The position numbers and the translations under genes are program-made. Positions 17,108 to 26,047 of a DNA stretch of 64,000 nt are shown here, one piece after another. Source of the stretch: VAZQ01 sp963841105 (lineage in GTDB: Bacteria; Pseudomonadota; Alphaproteobacteria; Rhizobiales; Xanthobacteraceae); contig CAWJCB010000008.1 of NCBI GenBank assembly GCA_963841105.1, forward strand, positions 124,001 through 188,000, read 5' to 3'. The notes beneath the pieces were generated by a model. That model had not been told where the DNA came from. It did not search any database and saw only the letters and a list, made by a program, of their open reading frames with translations. The stretch's first letter is position 1. Each line of letters opens with the position of its first letter.

Positions 17108-17249
17108 GGACAATCCCCGATGCGCGCTTGCGCAATAGGAAACCATGCCGGTTACCATTCGGTTACGATTTGGCGGACGGAGCGCAATTGAAAGCCGCGG
17201 CGGATTTGGCGCGAGAGGGGCGAGGCATGCCTCGCCCCTCCAGCGCCAT

Positions 17250-17966
17250 TTACACCCCGAGATAGCGCTGTTGGACCGCGGGCGCGGCGGCGAGCTCCGT
17301 CGAGCTGCCCGTCCAGACCACTTTTCCGCGTTCGATGAGGTAATGCCGATCGGCGAGCCGGATGAGCGCGTCCACGTTCTTGTCAATCACCAGAATAGAC
17401 TGCCCCTGCGCCTTGAGGCGCCCAAGACATTGCCAAATCTCCTCGCGGACGAGCGGGGCGAGCCCTTCCGTGGCTTCGTCGAGAACAAGCAGCCGCGGAT
17501 TGGTCATGAGAGCGCGGCCGATGGCGAGCATCTGCTGCTCCCCGCCGGAGAGCGCATTGGCCATGTTGAGCAGCCGCTCCAAAAGCCTGGGAAAGAGCGC
17601 GCATACCTTCTCGAGGGTCCACGGATTGCCTGCGCCGCGGCGGTTCGCGGCGGTCGCGACAAGGTTTTCCCGGGTGGTCAGATTGGGAAAGACCTGCCGG
17701 CCCTCCGGAACAAGGCCGACGCCAAGCTTGGCGATCCGATAGGAAGGCAGGCCGCAAATTTCGGCGCCGTCGAAGCGGATCGACCCGGATGTGGCGGGGG
17801 TCAGCCCCATCACCGAGCGCACGGTCGTGGTCTTGCCCATGCCATTGCGGCCCATCAAGGTTACTACCTCGCCGTGCGCAATATTCAGGGAAAGGCCGAA
17901 CAGCACCTGGCTCAGCCCGTAGCGGGTCTCGATATTCGACACTTCGAGCAGCGATGCCTCACCCAT
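17250..17966 (-). CDS. livF: Branched-chain amino acid type ABC importer, ATPase LivF
   Basis: A 238-residue ATPase. Walker A is GRNGMGKTT, the signature is LSGGEQQM, Walker B is LLVLDEA, and EGLAPLVREEIW is typical of LivF. ATG at 17966 gives the normal LivF N-terminus (LLEVSNIETRYG). It overlaps the livG stop by 8 bases and is the last gene of the livKHMGF operon. The importer would take up hydrophobic amino acids or, as often in Rhizobiales, aromatic or other carboxylic acids. Confidence 0.93.
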   Translation of the reverse strand: MGEASLLEVSNIETRYGLSQVLFGLSLNIAHGEVVTLMGRNGMGKTTTVRSVMGLTPATSGSIRFDGAEICGLPSYRIAKLGVGLVPEGRQVFPNLTTRENLVATAANRRGAGNPWTLEKVCALFPRLLERLLNMANALSGGEQQMLAIGRALMTNPRLLVLDEATEGLAPLVREEIWQCLGRLKAQGQSILVIDKNVDALIRLADRHYLIERGKVVWTGSSTELAAAPAVQQRYLGV

Positions 17967-18720
17967 GGCGGGGTTCCTGCTCGCCGAGATACGCTTGGCG
18001 CACCTGCGCGTTGGCCCGGATCTCCTCGGGCGCGCCGGAGGCAATGATGCGCCCGTAGACCAGAACGGTGATGCGGTCCGCCAGCGCGAACACCGCTTCC
18101 ATATCGTGCTCGATGAGCAGGATGGTCAGATCGCGCTTGAGCTCCGCAAGAATCCTGACCATGCGAGCGCTCTCGTCCGGCCCCATCCCGGCCATTGGCT
18201 CGTCGAGCAGGAGCATGCGAGGATTGGTGGCCAGCGCCATCGCGATTTCGAGCTGCCGGCGCTCTCCGTGACTCAGCTTGGAAACCAGCATGCCGGAGCG
18301 CCCCGACAGCGCAAGACGCGCGAGCGCCGCGGCGGCGGGACGGCGCAGGCTCTCCTCCCTGCGTGCATTGCGCCAGAAATGAAAAGAATGGCCCGCATGC
18401 GCCTGAACCGCGAGCGCTGCATTATCGAGCACGGTGAAATCGGCGAACAACGAGGTGATCTGGAATGAGCGAGCCAAACCGAGCTGACTGCGGCGCCACC
18501 CCGGAAGATGGGTGATGTCGATATCGCCGAAATAAATGCGTCCGCTGTCCGGCCTGATCTCGCCGCCGAGTTGCCCAATCAGCGTCGTCTTGCCTGCCCC
18601 GTTCGGACCGATGATCGCATGCAGCTCGCCGGGCGCCACCGCCAGAGAAATTGAATCGGACGCCACAACGCCACCGAAACGCTTGCCAAGCCCTTCAATC
18701 CGCAGGAGCAGGTCACCCAC
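17959..18720 (-). CDS. livG: Branched-chain amino acid type ABC importer, ATPase LivG
   Basis: A 253-residue ATPase with Walker A GPNGAGKTTL, signature LSHGERRQLEIAMALA, Walker B MLLLDEPMAGM and the LivG-type DITHLPGW and RSFQITSLF stretches. The GTG start at 18720 (VGDLLLRIEGLGKRFGG) is chosen because it gives the family length and sits on the livM stop. The open frame extends upstream into livM but that part has no LivG similarity. Pairs with LivF. Confidence 0.92.
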   Translation of the reverse strand: MGDLLLRIEGLGKRFGGVVASDSISLAVAPGELHAIIGPNGAGKTTLIGQLGGEIRPDSGRIYFGDIDITHLPGWRRSQLGLARSFQITSLFADFTVLDNAALAVQAHAGHSFHFWRNARREESLRRPAAAALARLALSGRSGMLVSKLSHGERRQLEIAMALATNPRMLLLDEPMAGMGPDESARMVRILAELKRDLTILLIEHDMEAVFALADRITVLVYGRIIASGAPEEIRANAQVRQAYLGEQEPRHG

Positions 18721-19708
18721 GGCGCAAACCTGCGAGCAGTCCGTCGATGCCGCCACGGGCGAACAGCACGACGAGCAGAAAGAGAGGCCCAAGCACGATT
18801 TGCCAATACTCTGCCATGCGGACGGCGGCATCCCCAAACACCGGCGTGGCGAGCGAACGGATCAGCACGGGCAGCGCCTCTTCCAAGGTCAGCAGCACGA
18901 CGGCGCCAATGAGCGGGCCGAACGATGACGCCATGCCGCCGAGGACAACCATCACGATGAGATCGCCCGAGCGTGTCCATTGCATCGTGGCAGGACTGAT
19001 GAAACCGGTGTGATTGGCGAGAAGCGCGCCGGCCAGACCGCAGATCGCGCCGGAAATCACGAAGCCCGTGAGACGATAGCGAAACGTGGGAAACCCGATC
19101 GCTTGCATCCGGCGATCGTTCGAGCGGGAGCCTTGGAGCACCATGCCAAAACGCGAATTCACCAGCCGCCAGATCAGGTAGATCGCTGCGATGAGCAGAA
19201 TAAAACAAAGATAATAGAACTGCGTCCGATTGGAGAGATCGATGAAACCGGCAAAAGCGCTCCTCTGCCGGATGCTCAATCCATCATCGCCGCCATAGCG
19301 GTCGAGCCCGACGCCGAAATAATAGACGAGCTGCGCGAAGGCGAGCGTGATCATGATGAAATAGACGCCACGCGTGCGCAGCGACAACGCACCTACGGCA
19401 AGTGCAAACAGCGCGCAAAGCACAACGGCCACAGGCCATTGCACAAATCCGGAGAGGACGCCCTCGAAGGCAAGGATACCGACGGCATAGCCGCCGATGC
19501 CGAGATAAACGGCGTGGCCGAAGCTGACCATGCCGCCATATCCGAGAATGAGATTGAGGCTGGTTGCCGCCAGCGCCAAGATGATGATTCGAGTAAACAG
19601 CGTAACCAGGAATGGATTGCCGACGACCGAGGCGTAAATCGGCAGGACAGCGAGGACGACGAGCAGAGCAGCGACCACGACATCGCGCGGCGTGAGCACA
19701 GCATTCAT
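18713..19708 (-). CDS. livM: Branched-chain amino acid type ABC importer, permease LivM
   Basis: A 331-residue inner-membrane permease with many hydrophobic segments. Family hallmarks are LAATSLNLILGYGGMVSFGH (about 46-65), SLRTRGVYFIMITLAFAQ, QAIGFPTFRYRLTGFVISG and MVVLGGMASSFGPLIGA. ATG at 19708 overlaps the livH stop by four bases. The C-terminus overlaps the livG start. Confidence 0.93.
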   Translation of the reverse strand: MNAVLTPRDVVVAALLVVLAVLPIYASVVGNPFLVTLFTRIIILALAATSLNLILGYGGMVSFGHAVYLGIGGYAVGILAFEGVLSGFVQWPVAVVLCALFALAVGALSLRTRGVYFIMITLAFAQLVYYFGVGLDRYGGDDGLSIRQRSAFAGFIDLSNRTQFYYLCFILLIAAIYLIWRLVNSRFGMVLQGSRSNDRRMQAIGFPTFRYRLTGFVISGAICGLAGALLANHTGFISPATMQWTRSGDLIVMVVLGGMASSFGPLIGAVVLLTLEEALPVLIRSLATPVFGDAAVRMAEYWQIVLGPLFLLVVLFARGGIDGLLAGLRRG

Positions 19709-20621
19709 TTGTTCGTGACCGGAAACAGGCCTTCCGGCCGCAGCACCAGGACGATTGCCATGAGCAGATAGATCATCATGGATGACATGGCGGGCGCCAC
19801 GGTGGATGCTCCGCGTGAGCTTAGAACCAGCCGCAACAGGTCAGGCAGGAATGCGCGTCCGATCGTATCAATGAGCCCCACCAGAACGGCGGCGATGAAA
19901 GCGCCGCGAATAGAGCCAATGCCGCCAATGATGATGATGACGAAGGCCAGAATCAAAATGTTTTCGCCCATCCCGATCTGAACCGTCAGGATGGGCGCCT
20001 GCATCAGTCCGGCGAGCCCGGCCAGTATGGCGCCAAGACCGAAGACAGCCGTGTAAAGCAGATTGATATTGACGCCCAGCGCGCCTGCCATCTCGCGGTT
20101 GGATGCTCCCGCGCGGATCAGCATTCCAAGCCTGGTGCGCATGACAAGGACATAGAGGAAGAGCGCCACGAGCAGAGCTACGACGATGATGGTAACGCGA
20201 TATGTCGGATAAAAAAGACCCGGCAGGATTCGATGGGATAAATCAGCCAGATCGGCAGGGGCAGGCTCAATCCAGCCGGCCCCCAGATCATCCGCACGAG
20301 CTCGTTAAAGAAAAGAATGAGGCCGAAGGTGGCGAGGACGTGATCGAGATGATCACGGCCATAGAGCCGGCGCAGCGCTGTGACCTCCAAAGCCATTCCG
20401 ACCAGGAGCGTCGCGAGGAGGGCCAAGAGAGCGCCTGCAACGAAGCTTTCGGTCAATGGGACGAACGTGGCGGCGAAATACGCTCCCAGCATGTAGAGCG
20501 AGCCATGAGCGAGGTTCACCAAGTCCATGATACCGAAGACAAGCGTGAGGCCCGCCGCAAGCAGGAACAGCAGCAACCCGAATTGCAAACCGTTGAGGCA
20601 TTGCTCGAGGAAGAGCATCAT
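19705..20621 (-). pseudogene. livH: Permease LivH, frameshifted (possibly sequencing error)
   Basis: The first part (20621 down to about 20232) reads as LivH: FGIMDLVNLAHGSLYMLGAY, then LATFGLILFFNELVRMIWG, and stops early after LIYPIES. The second part begins in the next frame as ILPGLFYPTYRVTIIVV and runs through RAGASNREMAGALGVN to NILILAFVIIIIGGIGSIRG, ending at 19705. One extra A in the GAATCC stretch near 20228-20232 would restore PIEILPG and one 305-residue protein. Everything else in the operon is intact, which favours a read error or a very recent mutation. LivH and LivM form the membrane channel. Confidence 0.85.
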
Positions 20622-20692
20622 CGGGGTATGGAGGAGCGGAGGTAGCCAGGGCGTTTTCCTCTGCCGTCATGTGACCGTCAGAGGTTTCGATC

Positions 20693-21865
20693 TCACCACT
20701 TCATCGGGCACTTGTCGTGGAACTTGTCCTGGCTGTCCTTGACGATGGTCGTAACCGTCTTCAGCCCGATATTGCCGCTTGCATCCTTTACTGCTTCCTG
20801 AAGATAGAAGCTCTGAATGGGGAATTGATTGTTGCCATATTTGTAGGGGCCGCGCACCGATGGATAGTTCGCCTTGCGCATCTCGTCGCGCATTGCATCC
20901 TTCTTGGTGAGATCGCCGTTCACAGCCACCACGGCGCTGTTGACGAGATTGACGGCGTCGTAGGACTGCGCGCCATAGAATGAGGGCCCCTTCTGGTGCT
21001 TGGCCTTGTAGTCGGCGACGAACTTTTTGTTCGTTTCATTCGGCAGGTCGTTGACCCACTGCTGCGCTCCGGGCACGCCCAACGCAAGATCTTTTTGCAG
21101 CGGCAGCGTCGTCTCGTCGATGGTGAATACAGTGTAGAGAGGGATCTGCCCCTTGAGACCCGTCTGCACATATTGCGTCAGGAACTGCACGCCTGCCGCC
21201 CCCGGATAGAATACGAACACCGCTTGCGGCTTGGCCGCGCGAATTTTCGAGAGCTCGGTCGAGAAGTCGAGCTGATCGGGCCAGCGCGTGAGCTCTTCCC
21301 CAACGACCTCCCCTTTGTAAGTGAAGCGCACGCCCGTGAGCATGTCCTTGCCGGCAGCGTAGTTGGGGCCCATCAGGAACGCCGTCTTGACACCCTTCTG
21401 GGTCATATACTCTCCCATTGCCTGCGGCGTCTGGTCATTCTGCCATGAGGTGGAGAAGAAAAACGGGGAGCACTGCTCGCCCGCGATCTGCGATGGGCCG
21501 GCATTGGCGCTGATCAAAAAGGTCTGGGAATCAACGATCGGCTTGAGCGAGGCCAAAAGTACGTTTGACCAGATGAACCCGACCACGAAGTTGACCTTGT
21601 CGGATTCAATCAGCTTTTGAGATTTCTGCACCCCCACTTCCGGCTTCTGCTGATCATCCTCGTAGACCACTTCAACCGGCTTGCCGGCCATCTTGCGGCC
21701 AATGTGATCAAGCGCGATCTCAAACGAGTTCCGCATGTCATTGCCGATCACGGCGGTCGGGCCGCTGAACGTGCTGATGAATCCGATCTTTACGGACTGC
21801 TGAGCTACGGCGGGTGCCGCCCCCAGTAAAAGGAGCGCGGCCGTTCCCATGACAAACGTCTTCAT
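20693..21865 (-). CDS. livK: ABC importer periplasmic binding protein, LivK type
   Basis: A 390-residue type I periplasmic binding protein. The signal peptide is MKTFVMGTAALLLLGAAPA then VAQ. The mature start SVKIGFISTFSGPTAVIGND is the usual Peripla_BP_6 opening. NFVVGFIWSNVLLASLKPIV and FFFSTSWQNDQTPQAMGEYM follow the family. Two C-terminal Cys-containing strands end in DKCPMKW. A strong ribosome site (AGGGAGGA) precedes the ATG. It is the first gene of livKHMGF and divergent from the double-cupin gene. The ligand may be an aromatic or other organic acid, given the catabolic genes nearby. Confidence 0.92.
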   Translation of the reverse strand: MKTFVMGTAALLLLGAAPAVAQQSVKIGFISTFSGPTAVIGNDMRNSFEIALDHIGRKMAGKPVEVVYEDDQQKPEVGVQKSQKLIESDKVNFVVGFIWSNVLLASLKPIVDSQTFLISANAGPSQIAGEQCSPFFFSTSWQNDQTPQAMGEYMTQKGVKTAFLMGPNYAAGKDMLTGVRFTYKGEVVGEELTRWPDQLDFSTELSKIRAAKPQAVFVFYPGAAGVQFLTQYVQTGLKGQIPLYTVFTIDETTLPLQKDLALGVPGAQQWVNDLPNETNKKFVADYKAKHQKGPSFYGAQSYDAVNLVNSAVVAVNGDLTKKDAMRDEMRKANYPSVRGPYKYGNNQFPIQSFYLQEAVKDASGNIGLKTVTTIVKDSQDKFHDKCPMKW

Positions 21866-21905
21866 CCGTAAGTCCTCCCTGAGCTTTCACAATATCTCGA
21901 AATTG

Positions 21906-21977
21906 GTAGGTTAGGTCGAGCCTCATCGCGAGACCCAACAGTTTGCAGCCGCTCAGACGATTGTTGGGTCTCGTGAA
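21906..21977. repeat. GGTTGGGTCGAG / GACCCAACA repeat, copy A
   Basis: Contains TAGGTTAGGTCGAG, GCGAGACCCAACA and, 25 bases on, TGTTGGGTCTCGTGAA; the GAGACCCAACA and TGTTGGGTCTC parts are inverted repeats. The same element occurs at 25003-25105. It sits in the 279-base gap between livK and the divergent double-cupin gene, so it overlaps the likely promoter region. Nothing else was recognised in this gap. Confidence 0.7.
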
Positions 21978-22144
21978 ACTGCTCTTTCTGCGGCACCAGC
22001 GATCGATCTTAGAGGATCGTTTCCGGTGACGGTAGAGGCGCATCGCCGCGCTTCGGTTAGAAACGGCACCTGCAATTCTTGCCTTGCTCCCGGGTCGGGG
22101 TTAAGCATTTGTCGCCTTCCGCTCCGCGCAAGCAGGCGAGTCAA

Positions 22145-23365
22145 ATGCACGAATTGACGGGCAGGACCCACTGGCATGAGCCGACCGGCAACAGTAGGGC
22201 GGGGTTCGGGCAGTTCGGTCGGCCCAAGACGCCTTACGACCTCTTCATGGAGGCGGAAGGAATTCCGATCTTCCGCGACATCGGGGTCAGGAAGGTCCAA
22301 AACCTTCCGCTTGCAGCCTGGAAAAGGCTCGGCGGAAAAGGCAGCTATATCCAGCTGCATGGCACCGAGGGCAAATGGGGATGTTACGTGGTGGAGGTGC
22401 CGGGCGCCGGCGCGCTCAATGCAGAGAAGCACCTTTACGAGGAGATCTATCTGGTCGTCGAAGGCCGCGGCAGCACGGAAGTCTGGCTCGACAAAGACAG
22501 CAAGCGGCATGTGTTCGAATGGCAAACGGGGTCTTTGTTCTCTATCCCCGTGAATGCATGGCATCGCCTCGTCAATGCGAGCGCGGCGCCCGCCATGCTT
22601 CTCGCCGGCACCACTGCCCCCAATCTACTCAATCTGCTCAACAACATCGATGTGATGTTCAACTGCCCGTATGAATTCCGCGAGCGGTTCAGCGGCGCCG
22701 ACGACTTCTATAAGTACAAGGACGACATCGAGCCAGATCCGGTGCGCGGACTTGCCATGCGACGCACGAATTTCATCCCCGACATCGTCAACTGCGATCT
22801 GCCGCTCGACAACCGCCGCTCGCCCGGTTGGCGGCGGGTCGAGCCGTTCATGACCGGAAACACCTTCTATCTGTGGATCGGACAGCACGAGAACGGCCGC
22901 TATTCGAAGGCGCATGCGCACACATCCGCCGCCGTGCTGATCTGCCTCAAGGGCAAAGGCTATACCTACACCTGGCCGGAGCAATGTGGGGTCACGCCGT
23001 GGAAGGACGGGCATGCCGACAAGATCAAACGTGTGGACTATGAGCCCGTGGGCATGGTGTCGGCCGCGCCAGGAGGTGCACGCTGGTACCATCAGCATTT
23101 CGGCGCTTCGAGGGATCCGCTGCGGCTGACCGCCTGGTTCGGGCCGCATAATCCCGGTCGCGAGCCGGGGCCGCCAGGGGAGAAGCACACGGACTATACC
23201 GGGATGGATATTCCAGAGGGCGGCACCGCAATCCCGTATTGGATGGAAGATCCTTTTATCAGCGCGGAATACGAGGCAAAGCTCAAGGCCGAGGGAGTGC
23301 CCACCCGGATGGAGCCGGAATTCTATCAGAAAGGCGCCGTCGTCCCGAAATTCGCGGGCGCGTAG
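22145..23365 (+). CDS. Double-cupin domain protein
   Basis: A 406-residue protein with two cupin barrels. The first has HLYEEIYLVVEGRG (about residue 97) with IPVNAWHRLVN as the second half-motif. The second has HAHTSAAVLICLKGKGYTY (about 259) and WYHQHFG. The layout resembles bicupin dioxygenases such as gentisate 1,2-dioxygenase, but residues are too divergent to name a substrate. ATG at 22145 (MHELTGRTHWHEP) follows an AGGCGAG site; the frame is open upstream but lacks a ribosome site. It is divergent from livK and 133 bases upstream of the EutA-like gene. Confidence 0.8.
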   Translation: MHELTGRTHWHEPTGNSRAGFGQFGRPKTPYDLFMEAEGIPIFRDIGVRKVQNLPLAAWKRLGGKGSYIQLHGTEGKWGCYVVEVPGAGALNAEKHLYEEIYLVVEGRGSTEVWLDKDSKRHVFEWQTGSLFSIPVNAWHRLVNASAAPAMLLAGTTAPNLLNLLNNIDVMFNCPYEFRERFSGADDFYKYKDDIEPDPVRGLAMRRTNFIPDIVNCDLPLDNRRSPGWRRVEPFMTGNTFYLWIGQHENGRYSKAHAHTSAAVLICLKGKGYTYTWPEQCGVTPWKDGHADKIKRVDYEPVGMVSAAPGGARWYHQHFGASRDPLRLTAWFGPHNPGREPGPPGEKHTDYTGMDIPEGGTAIPYWMEDPFISAEYEAKLKAEGVPTRMEPEFYQKGAVVPKFAGA

Positions 23366-23380
23366 CTTGATCAACTCCTT

Positions 23381-23483
23381 GCCCCGTCATCATCCGCGCA
23401 TGCTGATGATCCAGCATGCTCACGCATCCAGCTTCCGCCCGCGCGCCGCTTGCTGGATGCCTGCTTTCGCGGGCATGACGCTC
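23381..23483. repeat. Palindromic intergenic repeat with CATCCAGC / GCTGGATG arms
   Basis: CCCCGTCAT at the left and GGGCATGACG at the right bound a set of palindromes, including CATGCTGATGATCCAGCATG and GCATCCAGC with GCTGGATGC. It belongs to the same broad class as the repeat at 16066. It separates the double-cupin gene from the EutA-like gene. Confidence 0.7.
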
Positions 23484-23497
23484 CTGAGCGCTGGCCG

Positions 23498-25021
23498 ATG
23501 ACGGATGAGGCGCAAGGGGGGCGCATTATTTTCTCAAGCACCGGCCGCTCCCTTGTTGAGGAAGACGAGATCGTCATTCTCAGCGTCGGCGTGGATATCG
23601 GCTCGACCACCTCGCATCTTGTCTTCTCGCGCATCGTGCTGGAACGGCTCGACAGCCGATATGTGATCTGCGCGCGTGAGACATTCTTCGAATCCGACAT
23701 TGTGCTCACGCCTTACAGCGCCGCGGACGAGATTGATGCACAGGCGCTGGGCGAATTCATTGATCGCCGGTACAAGGAGGCTAATGTCGATCCCGATGAG
23801 ATAGATACCGGGGCGCTCATCCTCACGGGAGTCGCAGTGCGCCGGCGCAACGCCCGCACCATCGGCGATCTGTTTGCCCGCCAGGCCGGCAAGCTGGTCG
23901 CCGTTTCCGCCGGCGACAGCCTCGAAACAGTAATGGCCGCGCACGGCTCTGGCGCAGTGGCGCGCTCCATCCGAGAAAAGGCGACCGTAATGAACATCGA
24001 TGTCGGCGGGGGGACGTCAAAGCTCGCCATCTGCTGCGACGGCCGCGTGAGCGATGTCACGGCGCTTGATATCGGCGCCCGCCTTGTGTGCGTCGATACC
24101 GGAAGGCGCATTGTGCGCGTCGAAGAGGCTGCCCGCCGTTTCGGCATCGAGCTGGGGCTCAATCTCGAAGTGGGGATGGAGCTTGCGCCCGAGAGCGAGC
24201 GCGCGCTCGCGAGATTGATGGCGGATCGCCTGTTTGAGGCGGTGGCCGGCGGCGCTCCGACAAGCGGCGGCAGCCGTCTTCTGCGCCTCGATCCGCTGAG
24301 CAACTCCAGCAGAATCGATCAGGTGACCTTTTCCGGCGGCGTCGCGGAATACATCTACGGGCGCGAGACGCGCAGCTACGGCGATCTCGGTGCCCCGCTG
24401 GCGCAAGAAATCCTCGCGCGCGCTGCCAGATGCGGAATGCGGATCGAGCGTAGCATCGAGGGTATTCGCGCTACCGTCATCGGCGCTTCGCAGTACACGA
24501 CCCAGGTCAGCGGAAGCACCATCTTCGTTTCCCCACTCGAAGCTTTGCCGCTGCGCAATGTGCCGGTCATCGCTCCAGTTTTCGGTCTCGATGCCGACAC
24601 GATTGATGCGCACGCGGTAGCCGAGGCGATACGGCGCCTGCTGCGTCGGCTTGACCTCACCGAGGCCGATTTTCCCGTTGCAGTGTTTGTGCCGTGGCGC
24701 GGGTCAGCGACTTTCCAGAGGCTGGATGGATTTTGCCGCGGCGTCATCGCCGGATTGAAGCCGATGCTCTGTCGCGATCGGCCCCTGGTGCTGGCCGGAG
24801 ACGGCGACGTCGGCGGCCTCATTGGAATTCACCTGCGCGAGGAATTGCGGCTTTCCAATCCCATCGTTTCGATCGACGGTATCGAGCTCAAGGACTTTGA
24901 TTACATCGACATCGGCTCGATGCTGCCGAATTCCGGCGCCGTTCCCGTCGTCATAAAGTCCTTGATCTTTCCGGCGGCGGGTGCCGCGCCAAGCGAACCG
25001 TGGGTTGGGTCGAGTTCGTAG
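23498..25021 (+). CDS. eutA: EutA-like ethanolamine ammonia-lyase reactivating factor
   Basis: A 507-residue protein of the ASKHA ATPase fold. EutA removes damaged cobalamin from EutBC. Matches include VGVDIGSTTSHLVFSRIVLE, LTGVAVRRRNARTIGDLFA, MAAHGSGAVARSI, MNIDVGGGTSKLAICCDG, VTFSGGVAEYIYGRE and IVSIDGIELKDFDYIDIGS. These strings are close to EutA wording. ATG at 23498 (MTDEAQGGRIIFSS) is the sensible start; upstream in-frame sequence is the palindromic repeat. The last residues (EPWVGSSS) and the stop are encoded by a dispersed repeat. EutB and EutC genes are not in the window, so its partner enzyme is unknown. Confidence 0.85.
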   Translation: MTDEAQGGRIIFSSTGRSLVEEDEIVILSVGVDIGSTTSHLVFSRIVLERLDSRYVICARETFFESDIVLTPYSAADEIDAQALGEFIDRRYKEANVDPDEIDTGALILTGVAVRRRNARTIGDLFARQAGKLVAVSAGDSLETVMAAHGSGAVARSIREKATVMNIDVGGGTSKLAICCDGRVSDVTALDIGARLVCVDTGRRIVRVEEAARRFGIELGLNLEVGMELAPESERALARLMADRLFEAVAGGAPTSGGSRLLRLDPLSNSSRIDQVTFSGGVAEYIYGRETRSYGDLGAPLAQEILARAARCGMRIERSIEGIRATVIGASQYTTQVSGSTIFVSPLEALPLRNVPVIAPVFGLDADTIDAHAVAEAIRRLLRRLDLTEADFPVAVFVPWRGSATFQRLDGFCRGVIAGLKPMLCRDRPLVLAGDGDVGGLIGIHLREELRLSNPIVSIDGIELKDFDYIDIGSMLPNSGAVPVVIKSLIFPAAGAAPSEPWVGSSS

Positions 25022-25105
25022 GTTGGGTCGAGCTTGCGAGACCCAACAACAGTGCCGCTTTCGCAAGTGTTGGTTCTCGTGAAGAACTCGACCGAACCTA
25101 CAGAC
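25003..25105. repeat. GGTTGGGTCGAG / GACCCAACA repeat, copy B
   Basis: GTTGGGTCGAG occurs twice at the left, followed by GCGAGACCCAAC and, on the right, GTGTTGGTTCTCGTGAA and TCGACCGAACCTAC. The left arm overlaps the end of the EutA-like reading frame and supplies its stop codon. The right arm reaches the stop of the convergent amidohydrolase gene. Copy A is at 21906-21977. Confidence 0.7.
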
Positions 25106-25939
25106 CTACAGGCCGTAGATGCGCTGCGCAGTCTCACCCATGACCGACCGCTGTTCATCGGGGGAAAGCCCGGCGATGAGCACAGCTATGCCCCGCCAGG
25201 TTTCCTCATAGGTGGCCCCCAGACAGATGACGGGCCAGTTGCTTGCCGCCATGACGCGCTCGGGACCGAACAGGTCGAGCACATGATCGCTGTAAGGGCG
25301 AACGCTGTCCGTGGACCAGCGCCAGCGCATGATGATGTCGAGGCCGATCGACAGCTTCATCGAGATGTTGCGCTGCTCGGCGGCACACGCGATCTGCGTT
25401 GCCCATGGCTCCCAGCCCTGCTCGGGGATTGGCGGTCGCCCGAGGTGATTCATGACGATCTTGAGCTGCGGCAAGCGTCGCGCCAGATCGAGGACCGATT
25501 CGAGCTGCTCTGCACTGATGGGAATGGCGTCGAAAGCTAATCCCTTCGCAGCAAGCAGGCGAAGGGATTCGACCACGCCGTCCTGCAGGAGCCAGCGCGG
25601 ATCCCTCTCGTTGCTGATCAGATGCCGCACCCCGACCAGCTTGCCCCGCCCGCGTAACCGTTCGAGCGCCTGCGCCGTCGCGGCCGGATCGGCAAGCGGA
25701 AGCCATCCAACGACGCCGCGGACGAAATCGACCCGCTCACACAGATCGAGGAATTCCTCGGTCTCCCCGCCAACCTGATGCAGGACCTGGATCAGGACGG
25801 TGCCTTGAATGCCACACCGATTCAGCTCGGGCCGCAGGTCGTCGGGGGTGAAATCGCGCGCCAAACGATCGCCCACAGGCGGGGGCCAGCTATAGGTGTT
25901 ACGGCCACTCCACCAGAAATGATGATGCGAATCGATCAC
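25106..25939 (-). CDS. Amidohydrolase family 2 protein (COG3618-like lactonase/hydrolase)
   Basis: A 277-residue TIM-barrel hydrolase. The N-terminus MIDSHHHFWW gives the metal-binding HxH. IQVLHQVGGETEEFLDL, VVGWLPLADP, MNHLGRPPIPEQGWEPW and the C-terminal MAASNWPVICLG follow the COG3618 branch, which includes L-fuconolactonase and 2-pyrone-4,6-dicarboxylate hydrolase relatives. It converges on the EutA-like gene and lies downstream of the enoyl-CoA hydratase gene on the same strand. Probably hydrolyses a lactone or cyclic intermediate in the local catabolic pathway. Confidence 0.83.
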   Translation of the reverse strand: MIDSHHHFWWSGRNTYSWPPPVGDRLARDFTPDDLRPELNRCGIQGTVLIQVLHQVGGETEEFLDLCERVDFVRGVVGWLPLADPAATAQALERLRGRGKLVGVRHLISNERDPRWLLQDGVVESLRLLAAKGLAFDAIPISAEQLESVLDLARRLPQLKIVMNHLGRPPIPEQGWEPWATQIACAAEQRNISMKLSIGLDIIMRWRWSTDSVRPYSDHVLDLFGPERVMAASNWPVICLGATYEETWRGIAVLIAGLSPDEQRSVMGETAQRIYGL

Positions 25940-26007
25940 GGCTGCGATCGCGGCGATACGGGTTGCCTGTTCACGCGTAGCATTCGATTGTGCTCCAGCG
26001 AGCCCAT

Positions 26008-26034
26008 TTAGGGGCGGACTTCAAACCTGCCGGT
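26008..26034. repeat. Short GGCGG-TTCAAACC palindrome, copy 2
   Basis: GGGGCGGACTTCAAACCTGC is an imperfect palindrome related to the copies at 13242 and 34500. It lies in the 108-base gap between the amidohydrolase and the enoyl-CoA hydratase genes. Confidence 0.5.
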
Positions 26035-26047
26035 TGTGGAGCAACCA

